From: Arenibacter palladensis
GTDB lineage: Bacteria; Bacteroidota; Bacteroidia; Flavobacteriales; Flavobacteriaceae
Length of the DNA stretch: 64,000 nt
Reading direction: 5' to 3'
Assembly (NCBI RefSeq): GCF_900129275.1
Contig: NZ_FQUX01000004.1
Location: forward strand, 248,001-312,000
A program made the position numbers and the translations under genes. Below, piece after piece: positions 8,855-17,820 of this stretch. Positions within the stretch are counted from its first letter, which is position 1; every line of letters starts with the position of its first letter. The notes beneath the pieces are model-generated. The model searched no databases. It was not told the origin of the DNA and saw only the letters and a program-made list of their open reading frames with translations.

Positions 8855-10041
8855 TACAAAATAAATATCATCTTAGTTATTGTAGTAATATTCATCCTGG
8901 TGAAGATTGGGAGCAGACCTATGATAGTCTAAAAACATATCTTCCTAAAATAAAGAAGGAAGTATCTCCAGAATCTCCTTTTGGCATTGGACTTCGTTTG
9001 TCCAATGTAGCAAGTTTGGGACTTAATGAAGGTAGTAATTTGAAGGATTTTAAGGATTGGTTGGACCAAAATCAATTCTATGTTTTTACCATGAACGGCT
9101 TCCCTTATGGAAATTTTCATAACGAAAGGGTAAAAGATATGGTACATGCCCCGGATTGGACTACCAAAGAAAGATTGGATTATACCAAGCGACTTTTTGA
9201 TCAATTGGCTTTTTTGATTCCTGAAGGTATTTCAGGAGGAATTTCTACCTCACCTGTTAGTTATAGGCACTGGCATACTTCAGATAAAGCTTTGGAAAAG
9301 GCCTTTGCAACGGGAGCCGAAAGTATGTCGGAGATTGTGTTACAGTTGGTGGAAATTGAAAGCAAAACCGGTAAGTATCTTCATATGGATATTGAGCCGG
9401 AACCGGATGGGATGATAGAGAACAGCGATGAGGTGCTTCACTTTTACGATACTTATCTGCTTCCCTTAGCAACCCAAAAATTGATCACAGTTCTTCGGTG
9501 CAGCGAGGAAAAGGCCAAAAATTTAATTCTAAGGCATATAAGCGTTTGTTATGATGTGTGCCATTTTTCACTAGCCTATGAGGAACCGGAACATACTTTG
9601 GCAAAATTTAAGAAAGCTGGAATAAGGGTTGGTAAAATACAAGTAAGTTCTGCTCTTAAGATTCTTTTCAAAGAGGGCGATAATGAGGCTATATGGCACT
9701 CGCTTAGTCAGTTTAACGAACCCACTTACTTGCATCAGGTCACCGAAAAGATAGGTGACAAAGTAGTTACCTATAAGGATCTGCCCGAAGTTTTGGAGCA
9801 TCGCTCCAATACCAAAGAGCTAAGGTCCCATTTTCATGTACCCATTTTTTTGGAAAAGTACGACGATTTATTTTCTACCCAGGACCAAATACTCAAGGTG
9901 TTGGAATATCTAAGGGAAGATCAATTTTCGGATCAATTGGAGATTGAGACCTATACTTGGGATGTTTTGCCCAAAGATCTTAAAACCGAACTGTCCAATT
10001 GCATTGTTCGTGAAATTGAATGGTTAAAGAGTAAAATTTAA
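8848..10041 (+). CDS. eboE: Xylose-isomerase-like TIM-barrel protein EboE
   Basis: 397 aa, annotated in the family as metabolite traffic protein EboE. It has the pattern of a sugar-isomerase-like TIM barrel with metal-site candidates HMDIEPEPDG (about 172) and CYDVCHFS (about 233). No signal peptide. The true reaction is unknown; the name comes from the conserved gene order. It overlaps eboD and lies 3 nt before eboF, so it is part of a tightly packed translation unit. Confidence 0.85.
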   Translation: MLIQNKYHLSYCSNIHPGEDWEQTYDSLKTYLPKIKKEVSPESPFGIGLRLSNVASLGLNEGSNLKDFKDWLDQNQFYVFTMNGFPYGNFHNERVKDMVHAPDWTTKERLDYTKRLFDQLAFLIPEGISGGISTSPVSYRHWHTSDKALEKAFATGAESMSEIVLQLVEIESKTGKYLHMDIEPEPDGMIENSDEVLHFYDTYLLPLATQKLITVLRCSEEKAKNLILRHISVCYDVCHFSLAYEEPEHTLAKFKKAGIRVGKIQVSSALKILFKEGDNEAIWHSLSQFNEPTYLHQVTEKIGDKVVTYKDLPEVLEHRSNTKELRSHFHVPIFLEKYDDLFSTQDQILKVLEYLREDQFSDQLEIETYTWDVLPKDLKTELSNCIVREIEWLKSKI

Positions 10042-10044
10042 GGA

Positions 10045-11421
10045 ATGAGGAAAACCGTAGTGCTAAACGTTGTAGGATTAACACGGGGATTGATAGGGGA
10101 GCATACGCCCTTTATTAAATCTTTTATGGAGAGAGGAGCTTCGGCAACTATTACACCACAATTGCCTGCAGTGACCTGTGCAGTTCAAGCCACCTATTTA
10201 ACGGGCAAAACGCCATCTGAACATGGTATAGTTGGTAATGGTTGGTATTTTAAGGAAGAGCATGAGGTTAAGTTTTGGCGTCAATCCAATAGTCTTATCC
10301 AATCTGAAAAAATATGGGACAAACTTAAAAAGCTTGATAGCAATTTTAGTTGTGCCAATATGTTCTGGTGGTACAATATGTATTCCAATGCGGATTACAG
10401 TGTTACCCCAAGACCAAATTATTTGGCGGATGGAAGGAAGATACCTGATGTGTATTCCTATCCGGCGGAACTTCGGGACCATTTACAAAATGAATTGGGA
10501 ACATTTCCGCTATTCCACTTTTGGGGACCAAAAACCTCTATAAAATCCAGTCAGTGGATTGCTGATGCAAGTCTAAAAACGGATGTGCTACATGATCCGA
10601 CCCTTACTTTGGTCTACCTACCGCATTTGGACTACAATATGCAACGCTACGGGACCGATTTAAACAAAATTTCAAAGGACCTAAGGGAGATAGATGATGT
10701 AGTTAAGCAATTGGTGGAATATTATGAAACCAAATCGGCCCATATTATTATACTTTCAGAATACGGGATAACCAATGTAAACAATCCTATTCATTTAAAC
10801 AGAAAACTGAGGCAGGAGGGCTTACTTGGCATACGAGTGGAAAGGGGACTGGAATTATTGGATGCTGGAGCCAGTAGGGCGTTTGCCGTTGCAGACCATC
10901 AGTTGGCCCATGTGTATGTAAGGGATAAGGAGGATTTTGATAAGGTCAAGGCCATTTTAAAGGGCTTAAAGGGGGTTGAGCAAGTGCTTTCTGGAAGCGA
11001 AATCAAGGAGCTGCATTTGGATCATGAACGTTGTGGAGATTTAGTGGTAATTGCGGATAAGGATTCGTGGTTTACCTATTACTTCTGGCTGGATGATAAC
11101 AAGGCACCTGACTATGCTAGGATGGTGGACATTCACAAAAAGCCCGGATACGATCCAGTAGAGATGCTTACCGATCCGAAGGATAAATTCTTGATGCCAA
11201 AGGTTATTTGGAAGTTGTTGAAAAAGAAATTGGGTTTCAGAACGGTAATGGATATTATTCCACTGGACGCTACATTGGTTAAAGGATCACATGGTAGGAT
11301 GCCCGAGGATTCCAAAGATCATCCAATATTGATAACCAACAAAAAAAGTGATTCGTTAAAGGACAATGTGTTGGCAACGGAGGTGTACGGTATTATAGAA
11401 AACCATCTTATTAATTCATAA
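10045..11421 (+). CDS. eboF: Alkaline-phosphatase-superfamily (nucleotide pyrophosphatase-like) protein EboF
   Basis: 458 aa, cytoplasmic by sequence (no signal peptide). It shows the type I phosphodiesterase/nucleotide pyrophosphatase layout: a nucleophile region with PAVTCAVQATYLTGKTPSEHG (Thr about 34, then the His of SEHG), the LPHLDYNMQRYG metal motif (about 193), LSEYGITNV (about 234) and a C-terminal KGSHGRMPED (about 413). It is the last member of the canonical ebo series and is separated from the following membrane protein gene by a single base. Confidence 0.87.
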   Translation: MRKTVVLNVVGLTRGLIGEHTPFIKSFMERGASATITPQLPAVTCAVQATYLTGKTPSEHGIVGNGWYFKEEHEVKFWRQSNSLIQSEKIWDKLKKLDSNFSCANMFWWYNMYSNADYSVTPRPNYLADGRKIPDVYSYPAELRDHLQNELGTFPLFHFWGPKTSIKSSQWIADASLKTDVLHDPTLTLVYLPHLDYNMQRYGTDLNKISKDLREIDDVVKQLVEYYETKSAHIIILSEYGITNVNNPIHLNRKLRQEGLLGIRVERGLELLDAGASRAFAVADHQLAHVYVRDKEDFDKVKAILKGLKGVEQVLSGSEIKELHLDHERCGDLVVIADKDSWFTYYFWLDDNKAPDYARMVDIHKKPGYDPVEMLTDPKDKFLMPKVIWKLLKKKLGFRTVMDIIPLDATLVKGSHGRMPEDSKDHPILITNKKSDSLKDNVLATEVYGIIENHLINS

Positions 11422-11422
11422 C

Positions 11423-11782
11423 ATGCGACTTTTTTCCAAGATATTTTCGGGAGTATTCACCATATTGTTTGTTTGGGCGGCATTGCTCCAATATAACGAT
11501 CCAGATGCCTTTATGTGGTACATTATCTACGGAATTGCCGCTGGGGCATCCTTTTTATTTTTCCTTGGCAAGCTAAATTTATTGATACCGGTGGTGCTAT
11601 CGTTTGCCTACTTGATAGCGGCGTGGATTTTTTGGCCGGATCATTTTGAAGGAGTTTCAATAGGCAGTGGAAATATAGATAATATAGAACATGCCAGGGA
11701 GTCCTTGGGGCTTATAATCAATGCCTTGGTAATGTTGTTTTATGCTTGGAGGGTTAAGGTTGTAAGGGCGCTAAATATCTAA
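11423..11782 (+). CDS. Small membrane protein of the TMEM220 family
   Basis: 119 aa with about four hydrophobic segments and the N-terminal LQYNDPDAFMWYIIYG signature typical of transmembrane family 220 proteins. Function unknown. It follows eboF by one base, which suggests co-transcription with the ebo genes, and its 3' end overlaps the convergent dnaX gene by 12 nt. Confidence 0.8.
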   Translation: MRLFSKIFSGVFTILFVWAALLQYNDPDAFMWYIIYGIAAGASFLFFLGKLNLLIPVVLSFAYLIAAWIFWPDHFEGVSIGSGNIDNIEHARESLGLIINALVMLFYAWRVKVVRALNI

Positions 11783-13606
11783 ATCGAACTCTTTTCTCAA
11801 AAGGTCGATAGCTGGATTCTTCTCCCTTAATTTCATGTATTTTTCTTCCGGGGTAAATGCAAATTTCTTGGCAGTGGCCTCGTTTACCGTTATTCGCAGT
11901 TGAATAAAGTGGTTGTTCAGTTTTAGTTTTAAATACTCCATCAGGTCGTACTTTTCCCGCTCGATTTCCTTTTTCATGGTACCATTGGGCAATTCAATCC
12001 AAATGGTAAAATTGTCGGTAAGCTTGGGAACATCCGAATGCAGATTGGATGCCAAAATTTTACGTCCATCATTATCCAAAATATCAACGAAATCTGCCCA
12101 ATGTTTTTGCATTTCTTCCTCGGTAAAATTGGCTTTTGGAAGGTTGCTTTCGTCAATAACGTCCTCTTTTTTGTTCAGTTGATGTTCCTTTTTGGCCTTT
12201 AAGCTAGAAAGCGAAAGACCAGAAACCCTCCTTTCGGTAGATTTTATGTTGATTTTGGTTCTGGGGGCAGGATTGGACTCTTGGGCAACATTTACGGATC
12301 CACTCCCGTCACTTTTGTGTGTCTTTGTGGAAGTATGTGAAGGGGAAGCTTGGCTCTGGGAGGCTTGTTCCTCTTCAACGACATTTTGGGTACTGGGAAC
12401 TTCGGTATGGACGGTTTTTGCTTCCGATTCGTTGGCCTTGGCTTCTTTCTCTAAAGAGGAGGGCCGACTTACCTTATAAAAGGAAGCGGGGATTATAAAA
12501 TCTGGTTTGTTACGACCATTCCCTAAGGATTCAGACTTTTTTTTTTCTCCATCAAAATCGATAGAGGCTAATTTCATTAAGGTCAGTTCAACAAGAAGAC
12601 GTTGGTTTTTACTGGACTTGTAATTTATGTCGCAGTCGTTGGCCAAATCGATTGCCGATAGTAAAAAGCTACTGGATGTTTTTTTGGATTGCTCGCTATA
12701 GTGTTTTTTTGCCTCCTCCCCAACTTCCAGGAGTTCAATAGTGTTTGGGTGTAGGCATACCATTAAATCCCTAAAGTGTGAAGCCAGACCACTTATAAAA
12801 TGGTGTCCGTCAAATCCCCTGGCCAAGGTTTCATTAAAAAGAATCAATAGACCTGGAATATCATGCTTTAGAATAAGATCTGTAGCAGCGAAATAGGTGT
12901 CGTAGTCCAGTACGTTCAAATTCTCGGTAACGGCCTTTCTGGTCAATTTTTTGCCCGAGTAACTTACTACCCTGTCAAATATAGATAGGGCATCGCGCAT
13001 GGCGCCATCAGCTTTTTGGGCTATGATATGAAGCGCATCGTCTTCAGCTTCTATTTCTTGGTTCTCGGCAATATATTTAAGGTATTCGGCGGCATCTTTA
13101 ACGGTGATGCGCTTAAAATCAAATATCTGGCAGCGAGATAGAATTGTAGGGATAATTTTATGCTTTTCCGTCGTAGCCAAAATAAAAATGGCATGGGCCG
13201 GCGGTTCCTCAAGTGTCTTTAGGAAAGCATTGAAGGCGGCCTGTGACAGCATGTGCACCTCGTCAATTATGTATACCTTATATTTCCCGACCTGGGGGGG
13301 TATGCGCACCTGACTGGTGAGTTCCCTTATGTCATCTACGGAATTATTGGATGCGGCATCAAGTTCAAAGATGTTAAAGGCAAAGTCCTCATCGTCGTCC
13401 GTCCTACCATCCTGATTGATCTGCTTCGCCAAAATACGCGCACAAGTTGTCTTTCCTACGCCTCTGGGACCTGTAAACAAAAGTGCCTGAGCTAGGTGGT
13501 CATTGTCTATGGCATTGGTCAAGGTATTGGTAATAGCCTGTTGTCCAACTACATCCTTAAATGTTTGGGGCCTATATTTTCGGGCGGATACTATAAAAGG
13601 TTCCAA
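11771..13606 (-). CDS. dnaX: DNA polymerase III subunit gamma/tau
   Basis: 611 aa. The AAA+ clamp-loader ATPase has Walker A GPRGVGKT (about 45), Walker B IIDEVHML (about 117), SRC arginine finger (about 158) and the usual lid. A long low-complexity Ser/Lys/Glu-rich linker (about 370-480) leads to a C-terminal tau domain of the Bacteroidota type. The four-cysteine zinc module that follows the Walker A helix in most DnaX proteins is absent; in its place is a short acidic stretch around GRTDDDEDFAFNIF. The best start is TTG at 13606 (MEPFIVSARKYRPQTF), with no in-frame ATG just upstream. Confidence 0.95.
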   Translation of the reverse strand: MEPFIVSARKYRPQTFKDVVGQQAITNTLTNAIDNDHLAQALLFTGPRGVGKTTCARILAKQINQDGRTDDDEDFAFNIFELDAASNNSVDDIRELTSQVRIPPQVGKYKVYIIDEVHMLSQAAFNAFLKTLEEPPAHAIFILATTEKHKIIPTILSRCQIFDFKRITVKDAAEYLKYIAENQEIEAEDDALHIIAQKADGAMRDALSIFDRVVSYSGKKLTRKAVTENLNVLDYDTYFAATDLILKHDIPGLLILFNETLARGFDGHHFISGLASHFRDLMVCLHPNTIELLEVGEEAKKHYSEQSKKTSSSFLLSAIDLANDCDINYKSSKNQRLLVELTLMKLASIDFDGEKKKSESLGNGRNKPDFIIPASFYKVSRPSSLEKEAKANESEAKTVHTEVPSTQNVVEEEQASQSQASPSHTSTKTHKSDGSGSVNVAQESNPAPRTKINIKSTERRVSGLSLSSLKAKKEHQLNKKEDVIDESNLPKANFTEEEMQKHWADFVDILDNDGRKILASNLHSDVPKLTDNFTIWIELPNGTMKKEIEREKYDLMEYLKLKLNNHFIQLRITVNEATAKKFAFTPEEKYMKLREKNPAIDLLRKEFDLDI

Positions 13607-13729
13607 GGCTATTGACTTATATACGGTGCAAAAATAATACGCCGATGGGTGAAGTACAAATATAAAAATAGCATTGCATTAAAGGGGCTATTTAACTTTC
13701 TTTAGTATTTTATTTATCAACAATTCAAT

Positions 13730-13737
13730 TACCTTTG
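13730..13737 (+). promoter_or_regulatory. -7 promoter element of rnpB
   Basis: TACCTTTG matches the Bacteroidota -7 consensus TAnnTTTG and ends 4 nt before the 5' end of the RNase P RNA deduced from helix P1, a spacing that fits transcription starting at the mature 5' end. No clear TTG is seen 19 nt upstream. Confidence 0.5.
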
Positions 13738-13741
13738 TATC

Positions 13742-14050
13742 AGCAGGTCGCCTTATCGCTCCCCGCGTTCCGCGGGGGGAGGAAAGTCCGGACACCATAG
13801 TGCAGTATAGCGGGTAACGCCCGTCCATCGAGAGATGAGGACAAGTGCAACAGAAAGTATGTACAGGTAATGCTGTAGTGAAACCAGGTAAACTCTATAC
13901 GGTGCAACGTCATGTAAATCAGTGATTGAGGGCTGCACGCCCGAGCTGAAGGGTAGGCGGTTGGAGCCAAAGGGCAACTTTTGGCCTAGATAAATGATAG
14001 GGAGGCCTTGAAGTAATTCAAGGCTAACAGAATCCGGCTTATGACCTGCT
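13742..14050 (+). ncRNA. rnpB: RNase P RNA, bacterial class A
   Basis: The catalytic RNA that removes 5' leaders from tRNA precursors. The conserved 5' core GAGGAAAGTCCGGAC (about 13779) and the 3' core ACAGAATCCGGCTTA (about 14028) are both present. Ends are set by the P1 helix: AGCAGGTC at 13742-13749 pairs with GACCTGCT at 14043-14050. A run of T follows at 14051-14056. A 197-codon minus-strand open frame across it is spurious. Confidence 0.96.
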
Positions 14051-14093
14051 TTTTTTAATGAGACAGCATTTGCATAGCAAATGCGTAGTCGAA

Positions 14094-14242
14094 TTAATGC
14101 CGCCGCAGGGCGGTATCTTTTTGATGACCGCTGACAAAGGAAGATTATGTCAGTTAATGCCGCCGCAGGGCGGTATCTTCCTGATGAATGCTGCCATTGG
14201 AAGATTCTTTTGATAAATACTGCCGCAGGCACTATACTTTCA
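14094..14242. repeat. Tandem repeat, 60-bp period, 2.5 copies
   Basis: Copies start at 14094, 14154 and 14214, exactly 60 bp apart. The first two share TTAATGCCGCCGCAGGGCGG followed by TATCTT, and both later have GGAAGATT; the third copy is partial and diverged (TAAATACTGCCGCAGGCACT). Each of the first two holds a CCGCC-GCAG-GGCGG hairpin. It fills the gap between rnpB and the end of rsmD. Confidence 0.85.
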
Positions 14243-14788
14243 TTATTCTTTAGTCCATTCAAAAAAACTGAAAACACTACCACCATACTTTCTTTGGTTG
14301 GTGAAATGCTCCAATTTTGAAAGATCGGTATGTTTGGAATGCTCAATGATCAAAACACCATTCTCTAGAAGTAGCTGTTTTTCAAATACCAGTTGGGGAA
14401 TGGTAGCAAATTCTTCAGGGGATAGATCATAGGGGGGATCGGCAAAAATAATATGTGCTTTTACAGGGTTGGTCTGCAAGTATTGAAAAACATCTTTCTT
14501 AATGGTCACTATAGGGAAGTCCATCTCCGTAGATGTTGCTGTAATAAACTTAATGCATCCATAGTCTGCATCCACGGCGGTTATATTTTCCGAACCTCTG
14601 GATGCAAATTCGTAACTGATGTTTCCCGTACCGGCAAATAGATCCAATACGCTTACCTCGCTAAAGTGGTATTGGTTATTGAGTATGTTGAAAAGGGCCT
14701 CTTTAGCCATATCGGTTGTGGGGCGGACCGGGAGCTTTTTGGGAGCTGTAAGTCTTTGGCCTTTGTTTTTACCAGATATAATACGCAT
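14243..14788 (-). CDS. rsmD: 16S rRNA (guanine966-N2)-methyltransferase
   Basis: 181 aa, SAM-dependent methyltransferase that modifies G966 of 16S rRNA during 30S assembly. Seen: N-terminal MRIISGKNKGQRL, RPTTDMAKEALFNIL, SAM-binding motif I DLFAGTGNISYE (about 48-59) and the catalytic motif DPPY (about 116). Length is normal for RsmD. The ATG at 14788 overlaps the end of the DUF3822 gene by one base, so the two are probably co-translated. Confidence 0.95.
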   Translation of the reverse strand: MRIISGKNKGQRLTAPKKLPVRPTTDMAKEALFNILNNQYHFSEVSVLDLFAGTGNISYEFASRGSENITAVDADYGCIKFITATSTEMDFPIVTIKKDVFQYLQTNPVKAHIIFADPPYDLSPEEFATIPQLVFEKQLLLENGVLIIEHSKHTDLSKLEHFTNQRKYGGSVFSFFEWTKE

Positions 14789-15624
14789 TAAAGAGTGTTT
14801 AGTAGTGTAAAATCTATAGTCTCCTTATCCGATCCCCCAAAATGATGAAATGAGGTGTTGGAGGGGATAAAAATGGAAATATCCCTTATATATTGATGGC
14901 ACATAGTGTAAAGTTCATCGCCTTCCTCAATAGAACCAAAAAGTTTGAGCTTAGTGGTTTCCGTATCCAGTTTCAATTGTTCCAAAGTAAATAATAGATA
15001 GTAAATAAAATCCTCCTTGGTAGCAAAACTGAAGTTATTGTACAGAATCAACTTTTTATTTGAAATTACGGCGATGTCCATATGTCCCTCTATGAGGTGT
15101 ACATAGCAAATGGGTTCGTTTTGGTTGCCATGGTGGTTTGTCAAGGTTTGGATCATGATCGTTCCATGGTGCATAAATTCAAATTCGCCGAAAAGGTCGT
15201 AGATATAATTGTTTATATTCATAAAAGGAACATAAACGTTTACCATGTCCAGACTTTTAATTTCATCGTATTCCAGATGGTCGTTTGCTAAGATTTTGGC
15301 ATTGAATTTTAGGTAGTTGGCCAGTTCATTTTCATTGAAAAGAGCCCGTGGGACCAAGCTGAAAAGATTGTTCCTGTGTATTGCAACGACTTCTGAAAAC
15401 TTTACATCCCTTATTCTGTTTTTTTCAAAAAGCTGCTTTATTTCCTTTTGAACGGCATATGGGGTAAGCTCATTTTCAAACACCATCCTTTCAGAAGCAA
15501 GAATGGTATTGGAAAGTGTGTCCACGACACAAAAAGAAAGTCCATTCAAGCTAACTTGAATGGACAATTTATGATATTCCGATTTAGAATTTTCTAAAAC
15601 GCTATTGGTCGTTTCGTTTGTCAT
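14788..15624 (-). CDS. DUF3822 family protein
   Basis: 278 aa from ATG 15624 (MTNETTNSV); a GTG at 15645 would add seven residues but gives an atypical N-terminus. The KLSIQVSLNGLSFCV motif near the start marks the Bacteroidota-specific DUF3822 family, which has an actin/ASKHA-like ATPase appearance and is commonly next to rsmD. No function is established. It overlaps the upstream gene by 23 nt and rsmD by one base. Confidence 0.85.
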   Translation of the reverse strand: MTNETTNSVLENSKSEYHKLSIQVSLNGLSFCVVDTLSNTILASERMVFENELTPYAVQKEIKQLFEKNRIRDVKFSEVVAIHRNNLFSLVPRALFNENELANYLKFNAKILANDHLEYDEIKSLDMVNVYVPFMNINNYIYDLFGEFEFMHHGTIMIQTLTNHHGNQNEPICYVHLIEGHMDIAVISNKKLILYNNFSFATKEDFIYYLLFTLEQLKLDTETTKLKLFGSIEEGDELYTMCHQYIRDISIFIPSNTSFHHFGGSDKETIDFTLLNTL

Positions 15625-16252
15625 ATATAGATGGCCAATTTCCACTGGTGCTTACCTCGGTCAAAGATCCAACCTTAATTACATTTCCATTTACCTCATC
15701 TACATTGATTTGGGTATTCTCCCTTGCCAACAAAGCTTTGGGTTGGTCATGTAAAACAACGTCCTTGCTCACTTTTACTTCAAAAACTGGAGCTTTGTAT
15801 CCGCTTTTTTCGATGATGGTCGACTTCATTTCAAATTTTTCGCCATTAGGAGCGTAAGGTACATTCATCATGGTCTTAAAGCGATCGTCTTTTTTGAATA
15901 AGGAATCCTTAACGGAAACAGTACCAAGTGTATCAATTATTTTAACTTCCTTCAACATATCGATACCAAAATTCTTGTCGTACTCCAAATAAGAGGAATC
16001 TCTCTGCTGGGTAATGGTATATTTACCGGTGTCGACAAAACTTACTAGGGACTCAAAATCCTTGGCATATCTACCATTTACAGTTTTATAGGCTTCTTGG
16101 GAATTTCTAATATCCTTTAGATTGGCTATTACCTTAGCAAAGCGTTCTTGCTTGACTTTCTTAAATTCAATTGGGCCGTTCACAGAATTATATATCATAT
16201 AACCCAACACGATAGCTGCTATCCAAAGGAAAATTTGTAAAATGGTCTTCAT
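15602..16252 (-). CDS. Membrane-anchored protein of unknown function, Flavobacteria type
   Basis: 216 aa. One N-terminal transmembrane helix (about 1-20) is followed by a charged helical stretch (about 28-60) with NLKDIRNSQEAYKTVNGRYA, which resembles the helix-plus-Tyr start of type II pseudopilins, and then a beta-rich C-terminus. I cannot assign a role. Position as first gene of a unit with the DUF3822 gene and rsmD suggests co-expression. Confidence 0.7.
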   Translation of the reverse strand: MKTILQIFLWIAAIVLGYMIYNSVNGPIEFKKVKQERFAKVIANLKDIRNSQEAYKTVNGRYAKDFESLVSFVDTGKYTITQQRDSSYLEYDKNFGIDMLKEVKIIDTLGTVSVKDSLFKKDDRFKTMMNVPYAPNGEKFEMKSTIIEKSGYKAPVFEVKVSKDVVLHDQPKALLARENTQINVDEVNGNVIKVGSLTEVSTSGNWPSIYDKRNDQ

Positions 16253-16353
16253 TTTGTAAGTGTTATTTTATTTAGTGGTTGTCACAAATCTACAATTTTT
16301 TTTTAATGGTAAAAGTATTTGACCTTAAAAATACTGATTATCTTTGATGACCT

Positions 16354-17787
16354 ATGACTTCTATAACCGACGCTACTTTTTTTAAACTCCTGACAGACAA
16401 ATTTCCACATGACCCAACTGCCAAGCAGTCAGTGGCTTTGCAAAAACTTGCAAGTTTTGTTTTATCCAAGGAAAAGGATAGTGTTTTTATGTTAAAAGGG
16501 TTTGCAGGTACCGGTAAAACTACAATCGTAGGTACAATTGTGACCAATCTTTGGACGACGACGATGAAGGCTGTTTTAATGGCCCCTACAGGTAGGGCGG
16601 CAAAGGTAATGTCCAATTACTCGGGCACACAGGCATTTACTATACACAGAAAAATTTATTTTCCCAAAAAACAGAGTGGGGGTGGAGTGCAGTTTGTTTT
16701 GTCTCCCAACAAGCATAGAAATACCATTTTTATTGTAGATGAGGCCTCCATGATTCCAGATACCCCCACCGATTCCAAGTTGATGGAAAATGGGTCACTT
16801 CTGGACGATTTGCTAATGTACGTGTATTCGGGACATAATTGTAAACTCATACTCATTGGGGATACTGCACAGCTTCCTCCGGTTCATTTAAACATTAGTC
16901 CAGCTTTGGATGAAAACCAATTGGGCTTGAATTATAACAAGGAAGTTATAAAATTGGAGTTGGATGAGGTAGTGAGGCAGGCAGAGGATTCGGGAATCTT
17001 AGTTAACGCAACCAACCTAAGGGAACAGCTGCAAAGTGAATTCTTTGATGATTTTAAGTTTTCTGTAAGTCACTATACGGATATAGTCCGCTTGGTGGAT
17101 GGCAATGATATCCAAGAGGCCATAGATGACTCCTATTCGCAAAATGGTAAAGAGGAAACGGCCATTATAGTACGCTCCAATAAGCGGGCCAATCTATACA
17201 ATGAAAATATTAGGAATAGAATCCTATATCTGGAAAACGAGTTGGCCACAGGGGACTATATGATGGTGGTTAAAAACAACTATTTCTGGTTGAAACCTAC
17301 TTCCGAGGCCGGTTTTATTGCCAACGGGGATATTATTGAAGTGTTGGAGATATTTGCCATTAAAGAGTTATACGGTTTTAAATTTGCGGAGGTAAAGGTG
17401 AAAATGGTAGATTATCCCAATCAAAAACCATTTGAAACTGTGCTTTTATTGGATACCATTATGGCAGAGACACCATCCTTGTCTTATGAAGATGGCAACC
17501 GACTTTATCAGGAAGTTATGAAGGACTATGCCGATGAGAAATCCAAATACAAGAAGTTTTTGGCAGTAAAGAACAATAAGTTTTTTAATGCTTTACAAGT
17601 TAAATTCTCCTATGCCATTACCTGTCATAAGTCCCAAGGGGGCCAATGGAATACTGTCTTTGTGGAACAGCCGTATTTGCCCAACGGAATAGACAAGGAA
17701 TATCTTCGCTGGTTGTATACCGCTGTGACCAGGGCAAAGCACAAATTGTACCTGATAGGCTTTAAGGACGATTTTTTTGTTGATTAG
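16354..17787 (+). CDS. RecD/Dda-like ATP-dependent DNA helicase
   Basis: 477 aa superfamily 1B helicase. Motif I (Walker A) is KGFAGTGKTT (about 48), motif Ia APTGRAAKV (about 76), motif II VDEASMI (about 128), motif III GDTAQLPPV (about 168), and the C-terminal UvrD_C_2-type motif V/VI region is ITCHKSQGGQW (about 423) and YTAVTRAK (about 458). It lacks the long N-terminus of RecD2, so it is closer in size to phage Dda-type helicases that are widespread in Bacteroidota. Likely a 5'-3' helicase in repair or replication restart. Confidence 0.88.
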   Translation: MTSITDATFFKLLTDKFPHDPTAKQSVALQKLASFVLSKEKDSVFMLKGFAGTGKTTIVGTIVTNLWTTTMKAVLMAPTGRAAKVMSNYSGTQAFTIHRKIYFPKKQSGGGVQFVLSPNKHRNTIFIVDEASMIPDTPTDSKLMENGSLLDDLLMYVYSGHNCKLILIGDTAQLPPVHLNISPALDENQLGLNYNKEVIKLELDEVVRQAEDSGILVNATNLREQLQSEFFDDFKFSVSHYTDIVRLVDGNDIQEAIDDSYSQNGKEETAIIVRSNKRANLYNENIRNRILYLENELATGDYMMVVKNNYFWLKPTSEAGFIANGDIIEVLEIFAIKELYGFKFAEVKVKMVDYPNQKPFETVLLLDTIMAETPSLSYEDGNRLYQEVMKDYADEKSKYKKFLAVKNNKFFNALQVKFSYAITCHKSQGGQWNTVFVEQPYLPNGIDKEYLRWLYTAVTRAKHKLYLIGFKDDFFVD

Positions 17788-17820
17788 GAATAGTCTAATT
17801 TCGCATTAAAGTTAGGAAAT

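Noticed and set aside
13753-14346. Minus-strand open frame of 197 codons
   Set aside because: It runs across RNase P RNA and the tandem repeat; the periodic peptide RYRPAAAL is only the repeat translated.
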